From [Eubacterium] eligens ATCC 27750 (GTDB taxonomy: Bacteria > Bacillota > Clostridia > Lachnospirales > Lachnospiraceae), in NCBI RefSeq assembly GCF_000146185.1, contig NC_012778.1, forward strand, positions 1,309,001 to 1,373,000: a stretch of DNA of 64,000 bases, written 5' to 3'. A program made the translations under genes and the position numbers. The notes below the pieces were generated by a model. It had not been told where the DNA came from. It searched no databases and saw only the letters and a program-made list of their open reading frames with translations. This document shows, piece by piece, positions 28,944 through 36,848 of this stretch (the stretch's first letter is position 1; the number at the start of each line of letters is the position of its first letter).

Positions 28944-29195
28944 CTACTCTCCAATAAGAAACTTCTTGATTGTTTCTACAGCTTTATCTGCATCATTGCC
29001 TTCTGCTGAAATAGTAACAGACATTCCGTCTCTTAATCCAAATGCCATAATCCCCATTAAGCTTTTAGCATTAATATTCTTGCCTTCTGATGAAATATCA
29101 ATATGACTCTCAAACTGACAAGCAGTCTGAACAAGCTCAGCAATTGGATTCTTATGTACTTTATCAATGTTAGCAACGTTGATTGTCTCAGTCAT
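28944..29195 (-). CDS. HPr-family phosphocarrier protein with variant active site
   Basis: The 83-residue protein aligns over its full length with HPr. The regulatory Ser46 region is kept (AKSLMGIMAFGL) and the phospho-accepting histidine is present, but the usual HARP box reads HKNP: Ala16 is Lys and the catalytic Arg17 is Asn. In known HPr, Arg17 stabilises phospho-His15. The protein may be a slow phosphocarrier or a regulatory paralogue comparable in spirit to Crh. It is not next to ptsI (1-692). The DUF6465-type gene follows. Confidence 0.85.
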   Translation of the reverse strand: MTETINVANIDKVHKNPIAELVQTACQFESHIDISSEGKNINAKSLMGIMAFGLRDGMSVTISAEGNDADKAVETIKKFLIGE

Positions 29196-29302
29196 TACAA
29201 ATTACACCTTACTTTCGTTTAATTTCAGTTACTTTTGTAAATATACCCTAATAGTAAATATAAGTCAACATCTGCTTTCGCAATTTAATTAATAAACAGC
29301 CC

Positions 29303-29629
29303 TCATTTGATTGTAAGATTTATTGATTTATCTTCATAACCCTCATTATAAAGTTCTCTCATCTGCTCATCAAATATATCAGAAGGTTCATAATCACACA
29401 ACAAAAGAATCAATTTTTTTATCTGTTCATTTTCAGAAGATAGTTTTTTATACTGTGGTTCTATTTTGTTTTTCAATTCCACAAGATTAGCAGCATTTTC
29501 CTCCTTAGGAATTGCCAACGCCCCTGACACAACTCCAAGAGCATAGGCACATTCATAATTGCCAGTCATTCTTGCATTAGAAAATTCACATTTGCGCGCA
29601 AGCGCTTGCTTAGCTAATATCGGTACCAT
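29303..29629 (-). CDS. Unknown protein translationally coupled to trpA
   Basis: A 108-residue soluble protein whose ATG overlaps the trpA stop codon by one base (TGATG), so it is the last gene of the trp operon. It begins MVPILAKQALARKCEFSNAR and continues as mainly charged helices (ELKNKIEPQYKKLSSENEQI). No signal peptide, membrane segment or metal motif is visible and I recognise no family. Its position suggests a role tied to tryptophan supply, but it could be a passenger. Confidence 0.65.
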   Translation of the reverse strand: MVPILAKQALARKCEFSNARMTGNYECAYALGVVSGALAIPKEENAANLVELKNKIEPQYKKLSSENEQIKKLILLLCDYEPSDIFDEQMRELYNEGYEDKSINLTIK

Positions 29630-30423
29630 CAGGCATTAAGCTCCTTCTTAAATGTTGCAACATAATCTGTGGCAGCTTCCTCTGAATAATTATTAGCTTC
29701 AAGAAGCTTGATAAAATGTGAACCAACGATTGCACCATCAATAATATCTTCAAGCGGTGCAACATCTGCTGCTGTTCTTATTCCGAATCCCATCATAACA
29801 GGAATCTTAGATTCTTTCTTAACTTCTGTAAGATATTCTCTTATCTGTGAATGGAAGTTAGCTCCCTTTCCTGTAACACCCATCTGTGAAACGCAGTATA
29901 CAAAACCTCTTGCGTTCTCTAAAAGCATTGGAATCCTGCCCTTAGATACCGGAGATACAAGCTGGATAAGAATTGGCGACTTCTCGTTCTTTGCAAGGAC
30001 ATCCTTAATCTCGCCCTGCTCCTCGAATGGAAGGTCAGGTATGATAAGTCCGTCAACACCATTTTCAATACATTTATTCACGAAGTTCTCAACTCCATAA
30101 TGATATACAGTATTATAGTAAAGCATGAATACAACAGGGCTGTTAAGACCAGCTTTTCTTACCTTACCCATCATTGTAAATATGCCTTCAAGTGAAGCTC
30201 CATTCTGTATTGCTTTGAAAGATGCATCCTGAATTACAGGGCCATCTGCAATAGGATCTGAGAAAGGAACACCTATTTCCATAATATCGATTCCTGCCTT
30301 CTCCTGTGCAAACATAATCTTCTTAGTTGTATCGTAATCTGGAAGTCCTGCTGTTGTATATGTAATAAATGCTTTCTTTCCCTCTTCTTTAAGTGCTGCA
30401 AGTCTTTCTTCTATTCTATTCAT
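29629..30423 (-). CDS. trpA: Tryptophan synthase alpha subunit
   Basis: TrpA cleaves indole-3-glycerol phosphate to indole, which tunnels to TrpB. The 264-residue barrel shows the catalytic Glu in IMEIGVPFSDPIADGP, the catalytic Asp in DGLIIPDLPFEEQGE, and the phosphate site GFGIRTAADVAPL and GAIVGSHFIK. Its ATG overlaps the trpB stop by one base, and the next gene overlaps its own stop, so translation is probably coupled through the operon end. Confidence 0.97.
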   Translation of the reverse strand: MNRIEERLAALKEEGKKAFITYTTAGLPDYDTTKKIMFAQEKAGIDIMEIGVPFSDPIADGPVIQDASFKAIQNGASLEGIFTMMGKVRKAGLNSPVVFMLYYNTVYHYGVENFVNKCIENGVDGLIIPDLPFEEQGEIKDVLAKNEKSPILIQLVSPVSKGRIPMLLENARGFVYCVSQMGVTGKGANFHSQIREYLTEVKKESKIPVMMGFGIRTAADVAPLEDIIDGAIVGSHFIKLLEANNYSEEAATDYVATFKKELNA

Positions 30424-31610
30424 TACTTGTTAGTCTCCTCTCCGTTAAGATATTTCTGAACTGTATTAACATCCTTATCACCACGGCCTGAAAGACACAT
30501 GATAATTGTCTTACCCTTATATTCACCCTGTGCCATCTTGAACACATGTGCAAGTGCATGAGCACTTTCAATTGCCGGAATAATTCCTTCCATTCTGCAA
30601 AGTTCCATAAGTGCATCCATACATTCTTTATCTGTTACAGAAACATATTTTGCTCTTCCAGAATCTCTTAAATAAGCATGTTCCGGACCAACACCCGGAT
30701 AATCAAGACCAGCTGAGATTGAATGTGCAAGCTGGATATTACCGATTTCATCCTGTAAAAGATATGTCTTCATTCCGTGAAGGACACCAACCTGTCCGAG
30801 TGCCATTGCTGATGCATGCTTTCCAGTCTCAATGCCAAGACCTCCTGCCTCAACACCGATAAGGTCAACATCCTTATCATTGATGAAATCAGCAAACATT
30901 CCGATTGAATTAGAGCCACCGCCAACACAGGCAACAACTGCGTCAGGAAGCTTTCCTGTCTTCTCAAGAATCTGCTTTCTTGCCTCAGTACTGATAATTC
31001 TCTGAAATTCCTTAACCATCTTAGGATATGGATGTGGTCCTACAGCAGAACCAATGATGTAAAATGTATCCTCTGCCTTTTCAGCCCATGTTCTGATTGC
31101 TTCATTAGTAGCATCCTTTAATGTTGCACTTCCTGTTGTTACAGGCTGCACCTTAGCTCCAAGCATTTCCATTCTGAATACATTAAGTTTCTGTCTCTCG
31201 ATATCCTCAGCACCCATGAAAACTGTACACTCCATATCAAAAAGTGCTGCACCTGTAGCTGTTGCAACGCCATGCTGTCCGGCACCTGTCTCAGCGATAA
31301 CCTTAGTCTTACCCATTCTCTTTGCAAGAAGAATCTGACCGATAACATTATTAATCTTATGTGCTCCTGTATGGTTCAAATCTTCTCTCTTAAGATATAT
31401 TTCAGCACCATATTTTTCGCTTATTCTTTCAGCATAGTAAAGAGGTGTTTCCCTTCCAACATACTCTTTAAGATAGTACATATAATCTTTAATAAACTGT
31501 GGATCATTAATTGCCTCATCAAATGCTTTCTCAAGCTCTGCCAGAGTATTCATAAGTGACTCTGAAACATACTGTCCTCCAAACTGTCCATAATACTTGC
31601 TTTCTGCCAT
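30423..31610 (-). CDS. trpB: Tryptophan synthase beta chain
   Basis: TrpB condenses indole with serine using pyridoxal phosphate. The 395-residue protein has the PLP lysine in [28 protein letters not shown] for substrate binding, and the phosphate-binding [10 protein letters not shown]. It is the standard TrpB1 type, matching a partner alpha subunit. It follows trpF by 20 bases and overlaps trpA by one base. Confidence 0.97.
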   Translation of the reverse strand: MAESKYYGQFGGQYVSESLMNTLAELEKAFDEAINDPQFIKDYMYYLKEYVGRETPLYYAERISEKYGAEIYLKREDLNHTGAHKINNVIGQILLAKRMGKTKVIAETGAGQHGVATATGAALFDMECTVFMGAEDIERQKLNVFRMEMLGAKVQPVTTGSATLKDATNEAIRTWAEKAEDTFYIIGSAVGPHPYPKMVKEFQRIISTEARKQILEKTGKLPDAVVACVGGGSNSIGMFADFINDKDVDLIGVEAGGLGIETGKHASAMALGQVGVLHGMKTYLLQDEIGNIQLAHSISAGLDYPGVGPEHAYLRDSGRAKYVSVTDKECMDALMELCRMEGIIPAIESAHALAHVFKMAQGEYKGKTIIMCLSGRGDKDVNTVQKYLNGEETNK

Positions 31611-31630
31611 TTTCTCTTTACCTCTTTTTC

Positions 31631-32284
31631 TTAATATTTTGCATTCTGTATAAATGCTTTAACTTTACTCTCATCTTTTCCTTTAACGGACACATCATCA
31701 TATTCAACGCCCGAACTTATATCAACAACATCAGACCTTACTGCTTCTATCGCAGCTTTTACATTGTCTGGTGTAAGTCCTCCTGCAAGGAATAATTTTT
31801 TATTACCGCAGTCCGCTTTTTTAAGACTTTCCCAGTCGAATGTCTTACCGCTCCCCGGAACTCCCGCATCAAAAAGCAGTCCATATATTTTATCCAGACT
31901 TCGCCATCGCTTAGTCTCCAGATATATATCTTCTTCTGACTGATGCTTAATGTTAACGGCTCTTATAATCCTGACACTGCATGCATTATACACATCATCA
32001 CTTAATTCACCGTGAATCTGTATATAATCAAATCCTGCATTCTGTATTGCTTCAAGCTGTGATACATCGGGGGACACAACAACAGCAACGCTCTTGATGT
32101 CCGATTTCTTCAATTGTGCAACAAGCACCGCTGCCAGATTAATGTCAATATTGCGTTTGCTTTTTGGATAATATAGTACCATACCTGCATAGTCAGCACC
32201 ATATTTTTCTATAATGTGTACATCATCCATACTTGTAAGTCCGCATATCTTAACCTGTACTAAAGAATCATTTTCTTTCAGCAT
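31631..32284 (-). CDS. trpF: Phosphoribosylanthranilate isomerase
   Basis: TrpF performs the Amadori rearrangement of phosphoribosylanthranilate. The 217-residue barrel begins [12 protein letters not shown] with the catalytic Cys, has the catalytic Asp near [16 protein letters not shown], and [15 protein letters not shown] and [10 protein letters not shown] for phosphate binding. Its start lies inside the end of trpC (17-base overlap), with GAGGTATATA in front. Confidence 0.95.
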   Translation of the reverse strand: MLKENDSLVQVKICGLTSMDDVHIIEKYGADYAGMVLYYPKSKRNIDINLAAVLVAQLKKSDIKSVAVVVSPDVSQLEAIQNAGFDYIQIHGELSDDVYNACSVRIIRAVNIKHQSEEDIYLETKRWRSLDKIYGLLFDAGVPGSGKTFDWESLKKADCGNKKLFLAGGLTPDNVKAAIEAVRSDVVDISSGVEYDDVSVKGKDESKVKAFIQNAKY

Positions 32285-33074
32285 TATATACCTCTTTAAA
32301 CTCTGATATTAATTCTTCCGGCTTCGGTGCTTCCATAAGCACTGTTCCTATAAGAAGTGCATCTGCTCCACTCTTTGCCAGCACCTTAATATCGTCTGTA
32401 TCCGCAACACCGCTTTCTGATACAAGCAGTTTTCCAGCTTTTCTCATCTCTGGTGTAACCATATCTGCAAGTTTTTTCGTAGTATCAAGGTCAACCTCAA
32501 ATGTCTTAAGATTACGGTTGTTAATTCCTATAATCTTCACATCAAGATTCAGCATTCTCTGCATTTCCTCTTCGTTATGAACCTCGCATAAAACATCAAG
32601 TCCTAAACTGTAAGCAAGGTCATATAGTTCTTTAAATCTACTGTCATCAAGAATCGCAGCAATGAGAAGAACTGCATCCGCTCCTATTACCTTTGCTTCA
32701 TACACCTGATATGGATCAATTATGAAATCCTTTCTGATAATCGGAAGGTCTGTCATCTGTCTTATCTGCTTAAGATATTCTGTACTTCCCTTAAAATGGT
32801 CTTCCTCTGTAAGACATGAAATAGCATCTGCGCTTTCGCCGTACTGTTTTATTCTTTTTTCCAGAGTAATCTTATTGTTCATATTACCATGACTTGGTGA
32901 TGCTTTCTTGAACTCACTTATAATTGAAAGGCCGTCCTTTGCAAGTGCATCATAGAAGCTGTGTGACACTCTCTGGCTCTCAATCGCAAGTCTTGTCATC
33001 TCCTCTTCACTGATTCTTTTCTTGTGTTCTGGAAGTCTTTTTAACTTATCCTCTACAATAACATCTAATATCAT
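32268..33074 (-). CDS. trpC: Indole-3-glycerol phosphate synthase
   Basis: TrpC closes the indole ring. The 268-residue barrel shows the catalytic SEFKKASPSHG, IIRKDFIIDPYQVYEAK, IGINNRNLKTFEVD and LLVSESGVADTDDI, all standard. Its start codon shares one base with the trpG stop. In many bacteria trpD lies between trpG and trpC; here it is absent from that position. Confidence 0.97.
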   Translation of the reverse strand: MILDVIVEDKLKRLPEHKKRISEEEMTRLAIESQRVSHSFYDALAKDGLSIISEFKKASPSHGNMNNKITLEKRIKQYGESADAISCLTEEDHFKGSTEYLKQIRQMTDLPIIRKDFIIDPYQVYEAKVIGADAVLLIAAILDDSRFKELYDLAYSLGLDVLCEVHNEEEMQRMLNLDVKIIGINNRNLKTFEVDLDTTKKLADMVTPEMRKAGKLLVSESGVADTDDIKVLAKSGADALLIGTVLMEAPKPEELISEFKEVYNAERK

Positions 33075-33643
33075 TAAATCACCCCATTAACAAAATTCTC
33101 AATCATTCTCTTGCCATGCTCTGTATATATTGACTCCGGATGGAACTGCAATCCGACCACCGGATAATCCTCATGTTTTACAGCCATTATTTCTCCATCC
33201 TGTGTCTTGGCAATAATCTCCAGGCAGTCTGGCAAAGTCTCTTCAATTATAGCGAGTGAATGATATCTTGCAACCTTTACTGGTGAATCAAGTCCGGTAA
33301 ATATTCCTGTTCCATCATGGTATATTTCAGACTGTTTACCATGCATGATACATTTTGCATAAGAAACAGTCGCGCCAAATGCTTCTCCTATGCACTGATG
33401 TCCCAAACATATACCAAGTATCGGCTTCTTTCCTGTAAAATGCTTTATTACATCAACACATATTCCAGCATCTTTAGGGCTCTTAGGGCCAGGAGATACA
33501 ACTATTGATTCAGGGTCAAGCTCCTCTATCTCCTCAATTGTTATCTTATCGTTTCTTACAACCTTAATATCACTGTTAAATATTCCAATAAACTGATACA
33601 GGTTATATGTAAATGAGTCATAATTATCAATCAGCAGAATCAT
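33074..33643 (-). CDS. trpG: Anthranilate synthase component II (glutamine amidotransferase)
   Basis: The 189-residue class I amidotransferase supplies ammonia to TrpE. Seen: LIDNYDSFTYNLYQFIG, the oxyanion region VVSPGPKSPKDAG, the nucleophile in LGICLGHQCIGEAFG, and the His-Glu pair in GLQFHPESIYTEHG. It overlaps the trpE stop by four bases. TrpG may also serve folate synthesis, but no pab gene is near. Confidence 0.95.
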   Translation of the reverse strand: MILLIDNYDSFTYNLYQFIGIFNSDIKVVRNDKITIEEIEELDPESIVVSPGPKSPKDAGICVDVIKHFTGKKPILGICLGHQCIGEAFGATVSYAKCIMHGKQSEIYHDGTGIFTGLDSPVKVARYHSLAIIEETLPDCLEIIAKTQDGEIMAVKHEDYPVVGLQFHPESIYTEHGKRMIENFVNGVI

Positions 33644-35058
33644 AAATGTTCCTCCTTAACAAGTGTCTTTGCAAGTGCCATTACTTTATTGCAGCACTCC
33701 TGATATTCCATCTCAGGCTTTGAATCAGCAACAATTCCTGCACCTGCCTGAAGATATACCTTATCGCCTTTCTTAATCATAGTCCTGATTGTAATGCAGA
33801 AGTTCATATTACCGCCAAAATCAAGGTATCCTGTAGCTCCTCCATACAGGCCTCTTCTTACTGTCTCAAGCTCATCTATGATTTCCATTGCTCTTATCTT
33901 AGGTGCGCCGCTTAATGTGCCTGCTGGAAGGAATGATGATACGAGGTCAAGTGGATGATATTCTCCATTCTTTCTTCCCTCAACAAGTGAAACAATATGC
34001 ATAACATGTGAATATCTCTGGATATTCATGAACTGGTCAACCTTGACTGTTCCTATCTCACTTATCCTACCCATATCGTTACGTGCAAGGTCAACTAACA
34101 TTACATGCTCTGCTCTCTCTTTCTCATCTGCAAGAAGTTCTTCCTCTAAAGCAATATCCTGTTCCTTTGTTGCTCCTCTTTTTCTTGTGCCCGCTATAGG
34201 ACATGTATATACTTTATTGTCTGACTGCTTTACAATCATTTCCGGTGAACTTCCGATTATCTCAAAATCGCCGAAATTAAAATAATACATATATGGTGAA
34301 GGATTAAGTTCTCTTAATTTTTCATAGAGATTAAAACCGCTCTGTCCCGTCTTTATTGTCCATCTCTGCGAAAGAACAGTCTGGAATATATGACCTTCTT
34401 TTATGTAATTCTTAATCTTATTAACCTTCTTGCTATATTGTTCAAGCGTGTCCGATTTTTTCAATATTACACCATCAAGTGACATATCAGGCTTATCATC
34501 CTTAAACTTATCTACACCCTCTCTTGCAGTCTTTATAAGCTCCTCCGCTTCCTTTAAAGCCTTAATCCTGCCTTCCTCTGAATCCTCTCCAAGCACTACT
34601 GCTGTGAATGTTTCTGCTGTATGATTGATAGCAATGAACTTGTCTGCAAGCATAAGCTGTATTGTCTCAATTCCTATCTCATCAGGATTATCATCAGGAA
34701 GGACTTCTGTGTATCTTATATAATCATATCCAAGGCTTCCAACAAGACCTCCGATGAAATCAAGTTCTCCCGGATCCTTTACTATCTCGAATTCATCAAA
34801 ATACTCTTTAAGTCTTATAAGAGGATTGCCCTCTCTTACCTCTCTGCTTCCATCTTTTCTTGTAATAACAAGGCTGTCCTTATCTGATTGGATTATCTCA
34901 TTCGGTTCAACTCCCATAAAAGTATACTGTCCGCTTTCCTTGTCAGTTCCTTCAAGAAGAAATCCCTTCTTTTCAATTCCAAGTCCTTTGTATAGTTCAA
35001 TAGCTTTCTCATTAACGATACTTACCGTCTTCTTATAAGCTCTTAATCTTCGTTTCAT
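33640..35058 (-). CDS. trpE: Anthranilate synthase component I
   Basis: TrpE makes anthranilate from chorismate with ammonia from TrpG. The 472-residue protein has the chorismate-binding C-terminal domain: IKEGHIFQTVLSQRW, CPIAGTRKRGATKEQD, LVDLARNDMGRIS, and PAGTLSGAPKIRAME. The start follows AGGGAGGAAC. In the N-terminal allosteric domain the tryptophan-binding motif usually written LLES reads LLEG here, so feedback inhibition may be altered (inference). Transcription is controlled by the T-box at 35104-35442. Confidence 0.96.
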   Translation of the reverse strand: MKRRLRAYKKTVSIVNEKAIELYKGLGIEKKGFLLEGTDKESGQYTFMGVEPNEIIQSDKDSLVITRKDGSREVREGNPLIRLKEYFDEFEIVKDPGELDFIGGLVGSLGYDYIRYTEVLPDDNPDEIGIETIQLMLADKFIAINHTAETFTAVVLGEDSEEGRIKALKEAEELIKTAREGVDKFKDDKPDMSLDGVILKKSDTLEQYSKKVNKIKNYIKEGHIFQTVLSQRWTIKTGQSGFNLYEKLRELNPSPYMYYFNFGDFEIIGSSPEMIVKQSDNKVYTCPIAGTRKRGATKEQDIALEEELLADEKERAEHVMLVDLARNDMGRISEIGTVKVDQFMNIQRYSHVMHIVSLVEGRKNGEYHPLDLVSSFLPAGTLSGAPKIRAMEIIDELETVRRGLYGGATGYLDFGGNMNFCITIRTMIKKGDKVYLQAGAGIVADSKPEMEYQECCNKVMALAKTLVKEEHL

Positions 35059-35112
35059 AGTTCCTCCCTATCCTTCGTTGTTCATTACTGGCGTCTGCTG
35101 CTTACAAAAAAT

Positions 35113-35155
35113 GTCCCTGACAGGAACCTGTATATTGCAGATTCCTGTCAGGGAC
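35113..35155 (-). terminator. Regulated terminator of the trp T-box
   Basis: A perfect 14-bp stem GTCCCTGACAGGAA / TTCCTGTCAGGGAC with a 15-base loop, followed by TTTTTTG on the minus strand. Confidence 0.92.
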
Positions 35156-35204
35156 GAATTACCGTGGTGCCACCCTTATTTATGAACATACTTGTAATAT
35201 TAAT

Positions 35205-35238
35205 AAAAAAGGTGGCACTCCTTACCGGATATGCCACC
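35205..35238 (-). terminator. Terminator-like hairpin inside the trp T-box leader
   Basis: GGTGGCA pairs with TGCCACC around a 14-base loop, then six T on the minus strand. It occupies the place of T-box stem III. Its 3' arm is also complementary to GGTGGCA of the downstream T-box sequence (35168-35174). Confidence 0.6.
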
Positions 35239-35448
35239 TGTATGCTCAACTCATTATCAGATACAATTAATATATCCTTCCCCTGTAACGCGAGGCCACG
35301 TCGTAAACTACTGCTAATTCATCTACGCATCTCACAAACCCATTCCTTACGGCTCTCCATGCTGACATTCCACCACCGCCAGCTCTCTGTGATGTACCTT
35401 CCGAAAGTACTCTTTTGATCATCGACTTTAAATATTTAACTGCCACCT

Positions 35449-35477
35449 ATAATAGCACTATGTTTATCTGCCGTCAA
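35449..35477 (-). promoter_or_regulatory. Predicted promoter of the trp operon
   Basis: TTGACG, 17 bases, TATTAT on the minus strand, placing transcription start near 35442 at the 5' end of the T-box leader. Confidence 0.8.
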
Positions 35478-35487
35478 GCACAAAAGC

Positions 35488-35859
35488 TTAAAATTTCCTG
35501 ATATTAACAATTGTCTGAACCAGATATACTATGTATAAAACAGCTGCTACAAAAATAAGAACCGTTGTTGCATTTGTAAGTACCAGTATAATCACATTCA
35601 CAGTAAGAAGAATAACTACTCCTAAAAGTGTTTTTCCGATTGTTCTTTTAAATACTTTAACGCTTACAATATATACCATAACAACGATTATCAGAATAAT
35701 CAAACTCAGAATCGAAAGTGTTCTCCAAAAAGCATCAAACTCTTCCTGTGTGGTCTGCTGAATCCTTGCAATTCCACTCTGAATAAAAAACATATATAGG
35801 TTTATTATCATCAAAATTAATGTTACTATTTCTATCAGCATATTCTTTATAGCTTTCAT
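35488..35859 (-). CDS. Uncharacterised membrane protein with four predicted TM segments
   Basis: A 123-residue, very hydrophobic protein with about four transmembrane helices (for example IVTLILMIINLYMFFI, LIILIIVVMVYIV, VVILLTVNVIILVL and VLIFVAAVLYIVYLV), separated by a short polar loop IQQTTQEEFDAFWR. I recognise no family. It follows the DUF3592-like gene by about 46 bases and is the last gene of the unit behind the c-di-GMP riboswitch; the trp promoter starts just upstream of its end-distal side at 35449, so it stands between the two regulatory regions. Confidence 0.7.
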   Translation of the reverse strand: MKAIKNMLIEIVTLILMIINLYMFFIQSGIARIQQTTQEEFDAFWRTLSILSLIILIIVVMVYIVSVKVFKRTIGKTLLGVVILLTVNVIILVLTNATTVLIFVAAVLYIVYLVQTIVNIRKF

Positions 35860-35905
35860 TTTTATCCTCCATTATCAAAAAATTTATTTCAATTTTAATT
35901 AGCAC

Positions 35906-36244
35906 TTACATAAGCCAATACAATGCTAATACTATCAAATAGAAAATAACAAATACAAAAAATACAATACTCAGGACTAAATATATAGTTGGCTCGTTCC
36001 CCATCACTGCATTCTTGGGATTATTTTTATTAACATATATTGTATAAACAGCCCCCCTTGTATGAAGCGGTGAAAATATATTCATACTTACCCAACCGAC
36101 ATAATTATACCCTTTATCGTCACGGATAAGAAACTCAGAAAAGTAATGATTGCTATTACCATATGCGATGCCTTCAGTTTTATAAAATTGAGTTTTTATG
36201 TATATAAATCTAGCCCAAAAAATCATATCCAATATAATACTCAT
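35906..36244 (-). CDS. DUF3592-like membrane protein downstream of a c-di-GMP riboswitch
   Basis: The ATG at 36244 with AAGGA in front is preferred to a GTG five codons earlier. The 112-residue product has an N-terminal hydrophobic segment, an extracytoplasmic or cytoplasmic middle (YFSEFLIRDDKGYNYVGW, then GAVYTIYVNKNNPKNAV) and a C-terminal transmembrane helix. The pattern of two helices around a small beta domain ending in a Tyr-x-Asn-Pro-like stretch resembles DUF3592 proteins. Function unknown; control by c-di-GMP is inferred from its position. Confidence 0.65.
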   Translation of the reverse strand: MSIILDMIFWARFIYIKTQFYKTEGIAYGNSNHYFSEFLIRDDKGYNYVGWVSMNIFSPLHTRGAVYTIYVNKNNPKNAVMGNEPTIYLVLSIVFFVFVIFYLIVLALYWLM

Positions 36245-36262
36245 AACCAGTCCTTCCACTTC

Positions 36263-36388
36263 CTACACCTCATATTTCATGTTATTCGACAGCGTCAGAT
36301 GCAATGTGTTCGCATGCTTTCTAATATATTTAATGCTGTTATTTGTATTTTCTCTAACTTCCCCAGAGTTGTTAAATAAATTCTTCAA
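36263..36388 (-). CDS. Possible 41-residue leader ORF after the c-di-GMP riboswitch
   Basis: An open frame from a TTG at 36388 (MKNLFNNSGEVRENTNNSIK, then YIRKHANTLHLTL and a short tail) ends at TAG 36263, 18 bases before the next start. AGGGGGAAAG lies nine bases before the TTG. The peptide is polar with no membrane segment. It could be a small protein or a translated leader; start codon and size make this weak. Confidence 0.35.
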   Translation of the reverse strand: MKNLFNNSGEVRENTNNSIKYIRKHANTLHLTLSNNMKYEV

Positions 36389-36438
36389 TTTTTCTTTCCC
36401 CCTATGGTATTTTTGAAGCCTGAATTTAAAACAAAAAA

Positions 36439-36479
36439 GGCTGCACTAAGAAATTTTTAAAAGATTTCTTAATGCAACC
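36439..36479 (-). terminator. Terminator in the c-di-GMP riboswitch leader
   Basis: GGTTGCATTAAGAAAT pairs with ATTTCTTAGTGCAGCC (two G-U pairs, only on the minus-strand RNA) and is followed by TTTTTTGTTTT. It lies between the aptamer and the downstream genes, as an expression platform would. Confidence 0.88.
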
Positions 36480-36499
36480 GAACTATCATAGTATTAGAG

Positions 36500-36611
36500 A
36501 CTTATGCTTATGTGAATCTCTCAACTGAAAATAGTGTTTTTCAGCTTTATACCTCTAGACTTCTAGTTTTGCGTCCTTATATTTCTATAAGTTTGCCATA
36601 TTTACTTTTTT
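36500..36611 (-). promoter_or_regulatory. Cyclic-di-GMP-I (GEMM-I) riboswitch aptamer
   Basis: On the minus strand the core reads GGCAAACTTATAGAAATATA then AGGACGCAAAAC (about 36564-36597): GGCAAAC, a 6-bp stem CTTATA/TATAAG closed by a GAAA tetraloop, then GGACGCAAA. This order is diagnostic of GEMM-I aptamers, whose GAAA loop docks into a receptor in the second arm. A second arm AAGCTGAAAA/TTTTCAGTT follows at about 36524-36547. A promoter lies immediately upstream and a terminator downstream. Genes at 35488-36388 are the likely targets. Whether c-di-GMP turns expression on or off cannot be read. Confidence 0.88.
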
Positions 36612-36640
36612 AGTATATATTAATTTATATCACCTGTAAA
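36612..36640 (-). promoter_or_regulatory. Predicted promoter of the c-di-GMP riboswitch transcript
   Basis: TTTACA, 17 bases, TATACT on the minus strand; transcription would begin near 36605, just at the 5' side of the aptamer. Confidence 0.8.
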
Positions 36641-36848
36641 CTGCTATTATTGAGATTGATTTGTATCTCTACTGAATTTTATCTTATTTCTTGCTAAAAG
36701 CCTACTCACTCACTTGAATTTCTATCTTGCGTAGGTCTTTTCCAAACTTCACATATTCTGGCACAGTTCTCAGCCTATCCCAGCCCAACTCTCCACATAT
36801 CATGACACAGCTTTAAGCCCCAAAGTACTCTCCAGCTTAAAACCCATC
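36641..36848. other. Intergenic segment between the HAD gene and the riboswitch promoter
   Basis: About 200 bases without a convincing gene. A hairpin TTTTAAGC/GCTTAAAG lies just after the HAD stop codon but has no U-tract. A 33-codon frame (36702-36803) is listed separately. Confidence 0.4.
36702..36803 (-). CDS. Doubtful 33-residue ORF or gene remnant
   Basis: An ATG at 36803 opens MICGELGWDRLRTVPEYVKF followed by GKDLRKIEIQVSE and TAG. Composition looks protein-like, but GTGGAG lies inside rather than before the frame and there is no promoter. It may be a fragment of a lost gene. Low confidence. Confidence 0.2.
   Translation of the reverse strand: MICGELGWDRLRTVPEYVKFGKDLRKIEIQVSE

Larger units (their letters stand above)
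35104..35442 (-). promoter_or_regulatory. T-box leader for the trp operon (tryptophan)
   Basis: The minus strand has AAGGGTGGCACCACGGT (35161-35177), a T-box sequence with CACG in place of CGCG. The specifier context GGAATGGGTTTGTGAG puts the Trp codon TGG at 35340-35342. Stem I is marked by AGAGAGCTGG near 35380. The regulated terminator is at 35113-35155. Between stem I and the T-box lies a hairpin GGTGGCA/TGCCACC (35211-35238) followed by six T, itself terminator-like. Uncharged tRNA-Trp should allow read-through. Confidence 0.92.

Noticed and set aside
28509..29009. 166-codon plus-strand frame over the Lys/Ala-rich gene
   Set aside because: The repetitive codons of the histone-like gene produce an Ala/Val/Leu-rich antisense frame; there is no ribosome site.
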